A DNA stretch of 64,000 bases from Kappaphycus alvarezii (GCA_002205965.3 NADL03000657.1:1240001-1304000), one strand, 5' to 3'; shown: positions 22,879-34,790, counted from the first letter of the stretch. Translations and numbers: made by a program. The notes: generated from the sequence alone by a model not told the origin.

Positions 22879-23831
22879 GCCTCTCTGCACTTTCCATCAC
22901 CTGATATGCTCGCTCCAGCACCAGCCTCGCCAAATGATCCAGCGTGATTCTCAACTTTGCCACCTCCCCCACGGCCCATCGCTTCCTCTCTCCGCTGCCT
23001 CGGCCGCCCTATCCGCAGTCACCATTTGAACGGCTGCCAGCCCTTGTACTACCCGCTGCAATCTTTCCCAAAGCTCTGCATTTCTCTTACTTTCATGGGC
23101 TGCTCCCCCTGTCAATGGCACCGCTCTCACCAAAGCGCCGTCCTGTTTTTGATCAAGTTTCTCCAACATTCGGGTCACCTCATCTGCCTCTACTTCCAAT
23201 TCCTCCAATGACAAAATCTCATCGGCCTCCATCGCCCATTCTGAATACTCCCTACGGTGTCTCCCCCTGCCCTCCAATATTGCCACCACCTCTCGTTCAA
23301 TGCTGCCGCCTCTTTCCCTTCTCCTGCTCCTCGTATCCTTCCTGGCCGCTTCGCCGTCGTCGTCGTCGTCCAATATGACGACAGCCCCCCTGCCAGTACC
23401 ATCTCCCCATGCGCTATCCGGTGGACCATTGTCATCGCTCTCGTCATCCGCTGTCAATGCTGCGTGTTCGCTGTCCTCGCTTTCATACGTCCTTTCTGCG
23501 TCTTCCTTGGTAATGGGTTCCACGTGTCTGGATCATCGTGAACGACGTCAGTGACGCCTTCGAAATAGGTTTCACTCGCCGAACGTGACTCCCCCCCGAA
23601 GACATTGCGTCTGAGTTTGTAGGGATGAAGTTGAGTTTGATGGCGATGATGGGTTAGTGAAGTGGCCACGGGGGATGTAGGGGTGGGAAGAGGGGAATGA
23701 GTGAGTTGTGTGGAAGGGTGTTTAACATCGTCAGAGGAGAGCGATAAGTCGGAGGTGGGGAGTGTGCCGAGGGGGACATGGGTTGGGATTGGGAAGAGGG
23801 GGGAGCAATGGTGGGGGGGCGGCAGTGGCAT
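22879..23831 (-). CDS. acidic, coiled-coil protein gene of unknown function (frame interrupted)
   Basis: Main frame 22951-23520 reads an acidic segment (ESEDSEHAALTADDESDD; VVILDDDDDGEAARK), a basic patch (TRSRRRERGG), and then helices rich in Glu/Leu (ILSLEELEVEADEVTRMLEK). N-terminal sequence from a possible Met at 23831 lies in another frame (NVFGGESRSASETYFEGVTD), with a one-base offset near 23520. At the 3' end the frame changes near 22970 and continues as RKRWAVGEVAKLRITLDHLA to a TAG at about 22879. A GTAAGAG donor near 23070 offers an alternative splice. Convergent with the gene ending at 22639. Family not recognised. Confidence 0.5.
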
Positions 23832-24074
23832 TGCGCAAGGGAAAACGGAAGGAGGAAAGACGGCGGCGGGGTAGGTAGGGGTGCGTAGGGGGAAACAATT
23901 TGAGAACGCAAGAGACTTTTGTTTCCGCAAGGAGATGGTCGGTGACGAGGGATTACTGTAGATGACTGAGAGTAGGGCCTGCGTTGCGATTCGCTTGATA
24001 GCGTACAGTATCAAATTGACGAAAGAAACCAGACAGTATGTATGGTTTTGAGTCGTCGGGCTCTGATGAATATG

Positions 24075-24380
24075 CACTGTACAGTACTGTACTGTACTGT
24101 TTGCAGGCGGCTGGAATGTCAACAAATCTTTACTGCAGCATCAAATTGGGCAGGTCAAATGACAACTTGCTGGAAATCCACTCCAACCACCACAACAACG
24201 TGTACAGATATGACTGGTCAATACTTTATGATTTGAATACAGGACTACTGTAGTTCAAACTCGAAAATCTACGGTACAATCCCAAACGCATCCTACCCAT
24301 TCTCGAGATGCAAAGTCGACTGTTGTGTCGTACAGTACACCACGTTATTGCACTGTACAGTACTGTACTGTACTGTCCAG
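24075..24380. repeat. TACTGTAC-motif cluster
   Basis: Two near-identical runs, CTGTACAGTACTGTACTGTA at about 24077 and again at about 24352, flank roughly 250 bp. They lie upstream of the acidic coiled-coil gene (minus strand). See the cluster at 17500-17935. Confidence 0.6.
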
Positions 24381-24419
24381 CACAGCTCAACATGCCCTCG
24401 TACAGCACTTTACATTTTA

Positions 24420-25555
24420 CAGGATTGCATTACGCCCGGCGGTGAGCAGTGCGAAAACTCTGTAAATGTGCGAGCAATAATTTCCACGCAATACTGACCA
24501 ATCGCTATTGCCGTTTAATTCAAACTGGTTCCAACTGTTTGCATTTAACTCCATTCATCTGCACTTGACCGCATGGCTGAAACATGACTTGACCGAGGAA
24601 TAATTTTCCGAGGCACCACTTTTCCTCTCTCCTGCTTGAATCGAAAAGCAACGCCAAAAAATTACCGTAATGCGTCTCTCACAAAGACGTGAGAATGTTT
24701 GTGCTAGGCCTGCGGCGCGAAGATTATGTTGCACTGACACTTGTGCAGGTAATGCAGCAGAAAATTGCATTAATTTTTCCCGTTTCTGCCTTGCATTTTG
24801 CTCAAATTTTGGACACTGATTGCTTAAAGGTCTGAGAACGTTCCCAACCAATAAATCCTTTTTTGCTTTGCTAATTTCAGAATTACGAGAAAGAAAGAGG
24901 ACTTCTCGTAAATCTGAGATTACCAATACTTTTCAAAAATTTAAAATGGGGGAAAAGGGAGGGGTTCATGCACTGTAATGGAGATGTTGACTAAAACCCA
25001 CAGAGTGGCTGTCAAGGCATTGCAAAATTCATTGCTGTCGAAAAATAACACAATCAACAATCTAAATTTCAAATTGCACTGCAATGGATTTTTTTTGCTG
25101 CAGAGTTTGCATCATTGGCCCAAAAATGTAAAACCTGACTGCAAAAAATCCGTCCCTGTCTTTGGAGTTAATAATCGATAAAGTGCGGATGCAGGTGCGC
25201 CTAACTCGCAAACTTATTAGGCTTGAACATCCAATGAACACTGTCCATTGGACAGACTTCCAGACAGACCGCTTAGTACTGTAGTCAAGGTGACTCTAAT
25301 GGTGTTCATTGTTCAATTTTACTCTATTACACGATAGAATTCGGCAGCGTTCTAAAAGACAGAAAATCAACGTACTGTAGTTAATCGTACAGTACGTAAA
25401 CAACGACACAAGTTTTCGTCACCCTGAATACATTTAACTTCTTCCTCTCTCATATTACTACTGTACTTACATTACTGTACCACTGTATTGCACTATACTG
25501 ATGTGGGTCACATACACGTGTATTGTCAGCAAAGTGTAGTAACCCGTACTGTGGT
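24420..25555. other. no recognisable gene
   Basis: AT-rich with a 123-codon minus frame at 24555-24926 that carries no motif I know. At 25242-25254 TGTCCATTGGACA, a perfect palindrome-like copy of the right end of the nearby piggyBac-like element, appears without the element; it may be an old end or footprint. Confidence 0.4.
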
Positions 25556-25650
25556 GTTGATGTAAGGATCGTATCTGAGATCCAAATCACTACCAATTAC
25601 TACGTCATTGCAAATGGATCCTATAGTAATGCAATAAATGTCAGTAATTG
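25556..25650 (+). repeat. fragment of copia 3 LTR
   Basis: The block GTAAGGATCGTATCTGAGAT..AATCACTACC and CCTATAGTAATGCAATAAATG match 32905-32990 (upstream part and body of the 3' LTR of the copia element at 28.7-33.3 kb). The match stops just before the piggyBac-like element, so the 5' LTR region may have been divided by that insertion. Confidence 0.5.
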
Positions 25651-25736
25651 TATGATCTGCGAGACCATACAGTGTACACTGGTCACACGTGTGTGTAACC
25701 GTTACCATAGAATGTAGATATTTCTATCGACCCCTT

Positions 25737-28527
25737 CTAGTGTCCAGAGGACAATTGTACTCATATGAGTCCATATTTCAAACGGCTAGATTTTATATAA
25801 AAAACTTACAGAATGACACCATTCGCTTTTCACCATATCTAATAGCACCCTTAGGTAGTCAATCGTGCAAAACTTCGGAGTTTACTCCTCAAAAGTTCAT
25901 TCGAACACACAACAAGTTTGTCAACATCGAAAAATTTAACCAAAAATGACGAATCCAAATGACCCACGTCAACAGCCCGGAAACCTTGTCAACACTCGCG
26001 CAACCCTTGTCACGTCAGCGGCTGAGTGTAAGCGACTATTCGGTTCCCTTTGGAGAAGTAAGCGCGTCAACGGAACCGTGGTCAACATCAAAGCTGACAC
26101 ATCTACCGGAAGACGTCACACTTCGGTCACCGCAGACTGGTCCATTCAGGACAGGACAAAGCGCGTCAGCTTGAAACTCGTCAACATCAAGCCAGGAGAA
26201 GCATCTGAAGGTGACCTAGCAACGTCAAATGAAATGGAGACAACTGCTGCTGAGGTCGACCTACCGAATCGTCAACCTTCTGTTGAAGAACCTCGAAAAG
26301 AAGCCAATGGGATGGCTAGAGTAGGAGAGGTATGCAAAGAAGTGCATGGAAAAATTTGAACCAATCAGGAGGTAGTATTACCGTTGAATGGATCAACGGC
26401 ATGTCGGCCATGGAAGGTAATTGGTCCAGAAGGGAACACGTACATACACGGTCATACCGAGTATGAGAAGACCCGTATGATTTTTTCCTTTGCATGTTTC
26501 CCGTCAAACACCTTTCTACAATTACCGAACTTACAAACCGGAAACTCGCTAATGGTGGGCACATGCGTACATCAGCAGGTGAAATTCTAAAGTTTTTTGG
26601 AATTCTCATATTGCTATGCAGATTCGAGTTTACAAGCAGAAGGTCACTTTGGAGTACACATTCTACATCCAAATACATTCCATTGGCGACTTTTGGAAAA
26701 ATAATTTCGAGGAACCGTTTCGAAGCACTGGTATCATGTATTACATTCAGCCGCTACAATGAAACTGAAAGCACTGACAGAAGATCGTCTTTGGTCAGCG
26801 GATTTGTGGAGGCCATAAAACGGCATAGGAGGTCAAGTTTTTCGCCATCGGAGAGAATTTGCGTGGATGAAAGCATGTCGCGCTGGTACAGAATGGGGGG
26901 TGACTGGATGTCAGAGGGACTACCGCACTATGTCGCCATGGACCGTAAGCATGAAAACGGATTTGAGATCAAGACTGCATGCTGCGGTGTCAGTGGAATT
27001 GTATTGAATTTGGAGATTGTTTTGTCAGCATCTGACAGCAGTAATCGGCGTTACGAGTCAAATTTCACTCATGGTACTGCTATTGTTCTTCGCCTTACAG
27101 ACCCTTGGTTTCATTCAAATCGACTGGTCTGTGCAGACCCTGCATTTGCTTCTGTGCCACAGCAAATGCGCTTTTCGAATATGGACTGAGGTTTACAGGT
27201 GTCGTCAAGAATGCGACAAGGCAGTTTCCTATGTCATTTTTGTCAGGGCTGGAACTATTCAGGTGCGGAGATCATATCTGTATGGTAAGTCCCAGGACGG
27301 AAAGCCAACCTTCTATGATGGCCGTTCTGTGGATGGATAGAGACAGAAGATACTTTGTCAGTACTTCCGGTACAACACTTCCGTCAGAGCCTATCAGAAG
27401 ATCTCGTTGGAGATCTTCTGGTAATGAAACGGTGCTTGTTGAAATGGAATTTCCAGTTCCAGCGGTTGTCAGCACATATTATCAAACGTGCTCCCAGATT
27501 GACAGGCATAACAGATGCAGACAGGATGACCTTGGATTGGAGAAGAAATTCGAAGTCAATGATTGGTCACTGAGGGTTAATACATCTTCGTTTGCAATTT
27601 GCATCGTTGACTCAAGGCTGCTATACAAGGGTGTCATGGGTGCAAGAAATTGCATGTCCCAAAAAGATTTTTATGCAAAACTTGCAGAGCAACTCATTGA
27701 CAATTCATTTGATGCTATTGGTCTCCGCAGATCTGACATTGACGTTCCAGAGGATTCTATTCCCTCATTGGCCTGCGGTACTGGAATCCACCTGGTGCCC
27801 ACAGTGAAAAGGCGCAAAGGAGCCAATGGGGCCCCAACGAAAGCGGCGTTTCAAAGCAGATGCAAAATTTGCAAATCTGACAAGAAGTCTAAATTTCTCT
27901 GCTCTGAGTGCCTGAAACTGAACAAAGAGGTTTGGATATGCCATTCAGAGACAGGCCGTAACTGCTTTCAAAATTACTTACGCGATGTCCACTTCTGTCA
28001 TAATTAGAAGATGCTTAAGACTACTCTATAGTGATGTTTACTTGTCTAAGCTTACATTTTATGTAGGTTGAATGAGTAAAAATGAAAAAAATTTGGTCGT
28101 TGACTAAAGCCGCCTACATTTCTGATTCGCGTCGTTCGACTTGCGGAATTAGCATACGTACCTATGGCGTTATTCCCCTTTATGAGTGATCAGTGAATTA
28201 ACCCCTCTGCTCATGTTCAAGTGGGCGCGCTAAGGCAAACTGAGGTAGCAGCTGTCGCAGAAGTGTCGACCTTCCTGAAGGAAGTTTTTGCCCTCCTGTG
28301 GAGCGCAGCGAGTCGGACTCACGATTTCTTTGTTCATTCTTTACTTGAAGCCCATTAGGCCACGGCACTTGTTGTGAATGAGGATGAAACTACTTCTTTT
28401 ATAGTTAGGGGAAGTTAGTTTTCAGGGATTCAGCGTGCCAGTGTATAATTTTAATTAAAAAATCTAGGTAATTTCGAACAATCATTTGTACTCATATGGG
28501 TACATTTGCTTGTCCATTGGACACTAG
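25737..28527 (+). mobile_element. piggyBac-like DNA transposon with CTAG ends
   Basis: Ends are inverted repeats: left CTAGTGTCCAGAGGACAA.., right (reverse complement) CTAGTGTCCAATGGACAAGC, with the match continuing to an ACTCATATGAGT / ACCCATATGAGT block. The element is 2791 bp including both CTAG tetramers, or 2783 bp without them. A single frame-damaged transposase gene lies inside. CTAG is palindromic and may be the target duplication, replacing the TTAA normal for this superfamily. Confidence 0.75.
25946..28007 (+). pseudogene. piggyBac-type transposase (DDE_Tnp_1_7), frameshifted
   Basis: Three plus frames make up one protein. N-terminal frame from ATG 25946 has TADWSIQDRTKRVSLKLVNI, an N-terminal domain of the kind found in piggyBac proteins of protists, and stops at 26357. 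The core starts near 26490 (MFPVKHLSTITELTNRKL) and contains the first catalytic Asp in ICVDESMSRWYRMGG and the second in NRLVCADPAFASVP. A one-base shift near 27160 moves to the frame with LFEYGLRFTGVVKNATRQ and the third Asp in QIDRHNRCRQDDLGLEKKF. The C-terminus (about 27860-28007) has CKICKSDKKSKFLCSECLKL and CHSETGRNCF.., the Cys-rich DNA-binding domain. All three Asp are retained, so inactivation is by frame loss only. Confidence 0.85.
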
Positions 28528-28578
28528 TCGTCGCTCTATAGTCGCTCTATAAGAGCGACGACTCTATAAGAGCGACGA
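28528..28578. repeat. nested inverted repeat next to the piggyBac-like right end
   Basis: Outer arms TCGTCGCTCTATA (28528-28540) and TATAAGAGCGACGA (about 28565-28578) enclose an inner perfect hairpin GTCGCTCT-ATA-AGAGCGAC (28541-28559). It begins immediately after the CTAG at the end of the transposon. Confidence 0.8.
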
Positions 28579-28729
28579 CGGAGGGGCCCTGTGGCTACTT
28601 TCTACTTTCTAGTATCGAGGATTAAGCTAGTATTGACTATGAAGTCTACTGGCTAGCAAGGGCGAGACCCCACTGCACCCTCTTTCTAACTCAATTCTCT
28701 CTCCCTTTCCCGTTGGCTCGGAACAACGA

Positions 28730-29023
28730 AATAATCCTTGGGATCATACAACAATAAATGCGTGTTGTCTAAAACCCTTGCCAAAGTATGTGAATGAGGC
28801 AAAAGTTCGAGGTACTACAGACTGAGTGCAATGCAAGGTGCTATCTCGCATTAGATGCGTAGTTAGGGCAGAGAAAGAAAACATAACATGAAAACTGTAG
28901 AGTGACTAATGACGAAGAGAAGTACATAACATATTACCATCATAATATTGTTGTTTTGCTTCGTGAACAATGTTAATGGCCCCCGCGAGCTATTCTTGTC
29001 CAGTGACGGAAGATTTATGAACG
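28730..29023 (+). repeat. 5' LTR of copia element 3 (partial)
   Basis: Matches 32965-33260 in order, with substitutions and small indels. Its left border is uncertain because the sequence 28.4-28.7 kb has no counterpart near 32.9 kb. Confidence 0.65.
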
Positions 29024-29439
29024 ATACCAGACGCATTGCTCGAACTTTGTGAATAAAAACACGCGCTGAAACAAGCAGCGTCCCACTTGCAAATGAAGAA
29101 ATGGCCGAGATTCAGACTGCCAAAGCCGAGACCAGCGGAACTTTGACGTATGACCGCCCCAATCGTTTTTGGCGTAGACTTAAACTTTCAAACGGACGGA
29201 AGACCGGACTGCGCAATCTATTTGTTGGTTAACCATATCTAAAGAGCTGGCTCCTAAAGAAGTTGCCCACCCAGACATCAGCATCAATACGGAGATATAA
29301 AAGCGCTCAGATGTTTCCTGGAATCTAGAGATACCTCAATTCTAAATTCTGTCGTATCATGTCAGTTCATTCCACGACGTGCGATATGAGCCATTTTCTT
29401 GGATACTTACAAGGATCGTGGTCTCGCAGCACCGGCATA

Positions 29440-30660
29440 GTATGATGATGTCAAGCGGGGTGAGGATGTTTTGCTAGCCCCTTCCAGCACTCTCCCCCTG
29501 GAAATGGTAATGTAATTCCGTTTGATTGGCAAGCCGAGACCCCAAGAAGTAACCAACAGCAAGCTGATGTTCAGAAGGGTAGCCTCTCAAAAGTCTTTGC
29601 CGTAAATTTTAAGAACCATTGCGATAAGTTCTCAGGAGCACTAGAGTAGAGCTGGTCTAGACACCTTAAGACCTATCATCATGTGTGTGATGAAGCTGGA
29701 GCATCCACCTCAGAAAAGTTACAGTTCTTCCGTCACGTTCTGCGAGGCGAGGCACTTGAGTTTTACTTCGAGCAGGTGCAATATCAAGCAAAATCTGGGG
29801 TTGGCGGAGCTACTATTAAATGAAGCTTATTCGTCTGAACCGAACATGGATGCCTTCATGGAACTACTCCGTTCTTTAACGCTCTCCGACTACGAAAATG
29901 ATGGCAAATCCGGACGTGAGGCTTTGAAGTAACTTACGAAGGACATCGGTAAACAGGCACCAATGGCACATATGCAACTCCGTAACGATTTCTACAAAAG
30001 CCCCTCTCTGTAGCAGGCTGTCCACGACCGTGAATGGGCATTGATGTTATCTGTGAATCACGAAATTATGAAAATGACCTACTTTCGATACCGCACTACC
30101 CTTGAGGAATTCCAGAATAAGTGGAAATCATTCTCTTCTTCTCATGGTGGCAGGTCTCAACGTGCTGCATAAGGCCTCACAATTTTCCGCTCTCCTCGTT
30201 TAAATATCAATTATGCAGGCCCTAGCACATTTTGGGTCATCCTGATTCCTCAAAACCGTCCCCTTATGCTCGTCAGAAGCCCAAATGTTTTAATTGTGAG
30301 AAGTAGGGCTGTCGAGTCAAAAAACGTTCCGAGCCAATCAATTTGGAACATATGGCCCAAAATCTTGCAAAACTTCGAGCGGGTAAAGCGTCACGTACCT
30401 AATTTACCGAAGCGTTCAATGGGGTTGCCCCAAGTGCTACTCGCTCCCGAGAAGGATGGAACGCTTTCTCAACGGCAAATCAATAGCTCCAGCGAAAGCT
30501 CGTCGGAGTACTCCAACACAGACGGGGTTCCCGCAAGTAGTGGATATGTTAAGTGCGTTCATTTCTCCAACGATCACCGCCCGTCTCTTGGCATTCTTAA
30601 TATTGTCTCAAATTCTGCCGAGGACGCCTCATTGACATTCCGTACGTCAGACTCGGGTTT
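29440..30660 (+). pseudogene. copia 3 gag region
   Basis: Short frames: 29681-29932 has NEAYSSEPNMDAFMELLRSL, a gag-like helical block; 30266-30664 has SSSESSSEYSNTDG and IVSNSAEDASLTF. Frame breaks are frequent. Zinc knuckle is suggested only by a degenerate 'KCFNCEK-GC' reading near 30285 and is not firm. Confidence 0.45.
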
Positions 30661-31019
30661 TTAATTCGGGACTTATATGACCAAGAAGCTCCATCTCAGA
30701 GGCCTACGAATTACCCGGGTAAGCGTCCTCATGAACCTGTTTGTTACAACAGCTCCTTTTTCGCACAATCTGATGGCAAACGCTACCATAAGACTCGGAG
30801 AGTCTCTGCCATGATCGGCCCGGCATTATCACTGTCGTAAACGCAAATTACTCATCGTGCTGCATTCCCCGTCTTCGCGAAGAACCGATCGTTACAATAC
30901 GAAGCATTTCGAGGTTACATGTTCAGACGATGGTGCTACACGCTCTTTTATTGGCAAAAGCCACTCTTTGGCATCTTGCCATATATTCAGGCGGTAATTT
31001 GGTTTATCTCCCTCTTTTG

Positions 31020-31860
31020 TTACGTTCACATTTGGCAACGGCGCATGCCATAGCCTTGGAAAGATTTAAATTCGCATTCCCACTCCTCAAAGGACTTTTC
31101 TTCCGCTGGTAAAATGTTTTTTCCTGCAGATATACCATTAATACTGGGTTTAGACATAATGGACAAGGAGTCACCAGTAACTGATAATTTGCTAAACGTT
31201 CTGTACTGCCTTTGCAACGGTTGGCGACTCGCTATACAACACAAGTACGGTCATATGTTAATAAGTTGGGGTCCAGAGTCATTTTTTTTACCAGAAGTGA
31301 GCTTTTAAAGCTTTACCTCCACTTATTCCATCCTAAAGTACAGAATCTTTCCAATGTTCTGAAGCGTACTCGCCCTCATGAGGTGAATGGAGATACTTGC
31401 GGTGTACTCGAAGAAATAGCCTCTGCTTGCCGCAATTGTCAAAAGTGTCATTATGAACCTTGCTGGTTTCGAGTTTAAATCCCCGACGAAGAGGAGAAGT
31501 TCAACCATGAGGTCGCTATAGACCTCATTTAGCTACGAGTGCAGCCCCTACTTCACATAGTTGACACGCAGATTCGCTTTCAGAATTCCATCATCCTCAA
31601 AAGGGGTTCTGCACGGGACGTTTGGGATTCTTTTGTAGAAGGCTGGGACTCCGTCTGTACCTGCTATCCAAACCGAATTAGAGTTTATCGAGGGAAGATA
31701 TTTACTTCGAAGTATAGGCAAGGTGTCACGTCACTGCACGTAATCGATGTGCAGTTTTAGGGGTGGAGATTCACAACTCTATTGGCATTGGCGAGCGATA
31801 CCACGAGCCTCTGGAGACTAATGGCACGAGGCTCTCTTCAATCATCTTAATGGGGAACTT
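31020..31860 (+). pseudogene. copia 3 protease end and integrase
   Basis: FPADIPLILGLDIMDKES (31125) is the end of the aspartic protease domain. Then ELLKLYLHLFHPKVQNLSNV (31290) and IASACRNCQKC (31420) form the integrase HHCC zinc finger. PLLHIVDTQIRFQNSIILKR (31540) and YPNRIRVYRGKIF (31665) cover the core; the second catalytic position is within 'VYRGKIFTSKY', where the usual DRES-type motif is degraded. Frames change several times. Confidence 0.7.
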
Positions 31861-31890
31861 TGCATAACACCCGGAATAAGCGACCTCTCT

Positions 31891-32830
31891 TTGTTCTATA
31901 AGGTGATGCGGGGAACTCTAGATTGCATAGTCGGCACGTACATCGATGAAACAATAAGCGCCAGGACGAGTGACTTCCACAAAATGTCTACTGTAACGGA
32001 TCGCAAAATTGACACAAAGAAACATGAGTACGATTCGTTTAAATTCGCCGGATTTCAGGTTGAGAAACTCGAAAACGGTTGTCTTCTGCGTCAGGAGCAG
32101 AATGCAAGGAGGCTTGAGCCCTTACCTTCAAATCGTACATTATATATATTACCGTCTCGACGACAAGCCCTGTTTTGGCTTACAAGTACTAGGCCTGATA
32201 TTTGGGCAGACATCAAACTTTCTAAGCAGGTTTCTGAGAAAAACTAGAGCCTGAAAGGCGTGAAAATACTGAACTCAATCATCCCCTAGGTTCTAACAAC
32301 GGCGCGTAGAGATATCCCCCAGCAACGGTTTGACAAAAAATCTCTGTGCTTCAAAACTTTTTCTGTATCTTCCTTTTCAAACAATTCCTCGCTGTACTAC
32401 CAACTCGTTTTTCTTATTCTTCTCTGCGATAATAGTTGCCATGCAAGCAATATCGACTCATTAAGCTACAAATCGAAGCGGATCGTACGATCGACTTTGG
32501 GAGGGTAATTTTACTCATTTGCCGATGGATTTGACTGGTCTTTCGGGGTTTGCCATGACGTTGAGAACATTATTGGAACTAATGTTCCACTTCAGCTTTA
32601 TACGGATTCAAACAGTCTTTTTACGGTAATTGTTAAGAATTCATCTACAAAGGAGCCGCAACTTATGATTAATCTTAGGGCAGCGCGTGAAGCATATGGA
32701 AATGAAGAAATATATGACATCTGCTGGGTCCAAGGTGAGCATAATCCGGCTGCTCTGACCAAGTGAGTAAACTACGAGGCGATGACGCTCTTGATGGACC
32801 ACGGTCAGCTAGACCTCGAAGTGCTTCAGT
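31891..32830 (+). pseudogene. copia 3 RT/RNase H fragment
   Basis: The 118-codon frame 31891-32247 reads FYKVMRGTLDCIVGTYIDET; YIDE stands where the RT catalytic YVDD is expected, so one Asp is replaced. It continues KKHEYDSFKFAGFQVEKLEN and STRPDIWADIKLS. Further downstream, broken frames to about 32830 fit RNase H (TDSNSLF.. near 32600). RT upstream of the YVDD position is missing. Confidence 0.7.
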
Positions 32831-32964
32831 GGGTGGTTATAACTGGCGGTACTATTGTACAACGAGAGTAGTCCCACGAATTCTAGCCTTTGAAAATTGA
32901 AGAGTGTCTACGTAAGGATTGTATCTGAAATCCGAATCACTACCAAATCACTGCATTAATGCAA

Positions 32965-33260
32965 ATATATCCTATGGTAATGCAATAAGTGTGTGTTCTC
33001 CACAACCCTTGACAAAGGCTATGATTGAGACAAAAGGTCAAGGTACTACAGACTGAGTGCAATAAAAAGTGCTGTCTCGCATTGGCTGCATAGTGAAAGC
33101 AGAGGAATAGAAAAAAGGTGAAAAATTGTAGAGTTATTAATGAGGAAGAGAGGCACATGAAAGATATCCATCATAATAAGGTTGATCTGCTTTTTGAACT
33201 CCATTATTGGCTCCAGCGTGCTACTATTGTCCAGGAAGGAGGGATTCATGAACGAAATTA
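32965..33260 (+). repeat. 3' LTR of copia element 3
   Basis: Matches 28730-29023; upstream part 32905-32965 also matches 25556-25620. Confidence 0.65.
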
Positions 33261-34746
33261 TACAAATTGTTCCACAGGTGGTGTACTGTCAGTACTGTTA
33301 TTGGTACCTGTGTGAATTCGGTTCATAAAATTAAAATGTTTCAATAAAACATAGAGTCGGCACAGGCTTGCGGAGACAGAAGCTGTCACCTCTACACTTC
33401 CTTCGTTTCCTTTCAAGCTGAAAGAACAGGCGGTAGCCGGCAGAGTTACTAACAGCAATTTGGACAACATAGTTCGGCATACAGGCAACTCGAGAAACAG
33501 AGCAACCATCAGCAACTCGATACAGCCCAAAGTCACGGAATAGTGACAAAAACAGGGCAACAGGAATAAATTAGTCTCAGATTGATCCGCCATAGCTTAC
33601 TTCTCGTAAAGTTGAATGTTGGTTTTGCTTTCTATATAGACGACTACTTCCGGAGTTCGTCATGACATGAATTCAATTACTCGTGTTGCATTAATTCAAG
33701 TCATACACAACAGAAGGCTAAGTTTTCAGCATTTCTGACGTCGTTTCACAAAGGTACATGAACATACGTGGTAACTACCACTGTCAGCTAGGGAAATTGC
33801 ATCGTTCTCGCTTTGCATCATTACAGGACTACTGTTTAGTCCGCAATTCTGCAATAGCTTACCTAGTATGAATTTAGTGTCCCTCCGTGGTTTATATAAA
33901 GTGCCCCTGACTGTAGTGTAACAGCCCAAAATGTATAACACGTGTGCATGAATCAAGTTTGCTGGTGGAATTCCAATGTAAGCCCAACAAACCGAGCTTA
34001 CAATCTGACACAACTGCTGGCAGTTGTGCTCGATGTGTTGGTTTCTCCTTATTGCGGCAAGAACATGTGTTTATTTATTCTGTCTGATGGCTGATTATTT
34101 TTGTCTTGAACTTGGTCCGGAACTCGGAATGAAAGTCTTAGGCCGCCATCAAAATAGATATTGTGGTTACAGTCGCACTTTTCATTTTATCAGTATCACA
34201 TATATAATTGTTAAGGGCCTATGCATACTTATTGGGATGTAAGAGATGCTGCGCTGCCAAAATAACTGTGCTTGCGGAGCTTTCATCATCAAGATCCCAT
34301 TCTTGCATAGCACTGGCCTGGTCTCAAAGACCATCGAGGAATAATTTATTGTATGATCAGCTATCTGATCTATGTTTTTCCGGATTCATTTTCAAGTTTT
34401 AACAAGAAATCGATTTTACATACACAAAAATCCAAGCTGGTCATCGCGAGAGTACAATAAAAGAAAAAAATTCTGCGGAATATTTGGACGGTGCTCTTTC
34501 GTTAAAAGAATGCAACGAATTTTTCAGATAATTTATTTTCATGATGAGACTGTTAAACTCTTTGCAGACTCTCGGAATTCCGATTTCTGGTAGGCACATT
34601 TATCAAGAGTGTTTCATTGCCTTATATAAGGAGTGGATCCCCTAAAAAAACTTCGTACTCAAGGGCAGTATTTAGGAGACAGAGAAAAGAAGTTTTCCAG
34701 AAAAGTTAATGCAGGAGCAAGCAATTACAAAAAAGAGGTAAATTTC
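33261..34746. other. no recognisable gene
   Basis: AT-rich, short frames on both strands without recognisable motifs. Confidence 0.4.
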
Positions 34747-34790
34747 TATAAAATAATAAATACTTTCCTATAAAATAATAAATACTTTCC
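34747..34790. repeat. 22-bp perfect tandem duplication
   Basis: TATAAAATAATAAATACTTTCC occurs twice in direct contact (34747-34768, 34769-34790). Confidence 0.9.

Larger units (their letters stand above)
28730..33260 (+). mobile_element. Ty1/copia-type element 3, decayed, with LTR remnants
   Basis: Direct repeats at 28730-29023 and 32965-33260 share CTACAGACTGAGTGCAAT and a series of blocks up to TTTATGAACGA / TTCATGAACGA. Between them lie gag, protease, integrase and a truncated RT in copia order on the plus strand. Many stops; the RT N-terminal half is missing. Confidence 0.75.
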
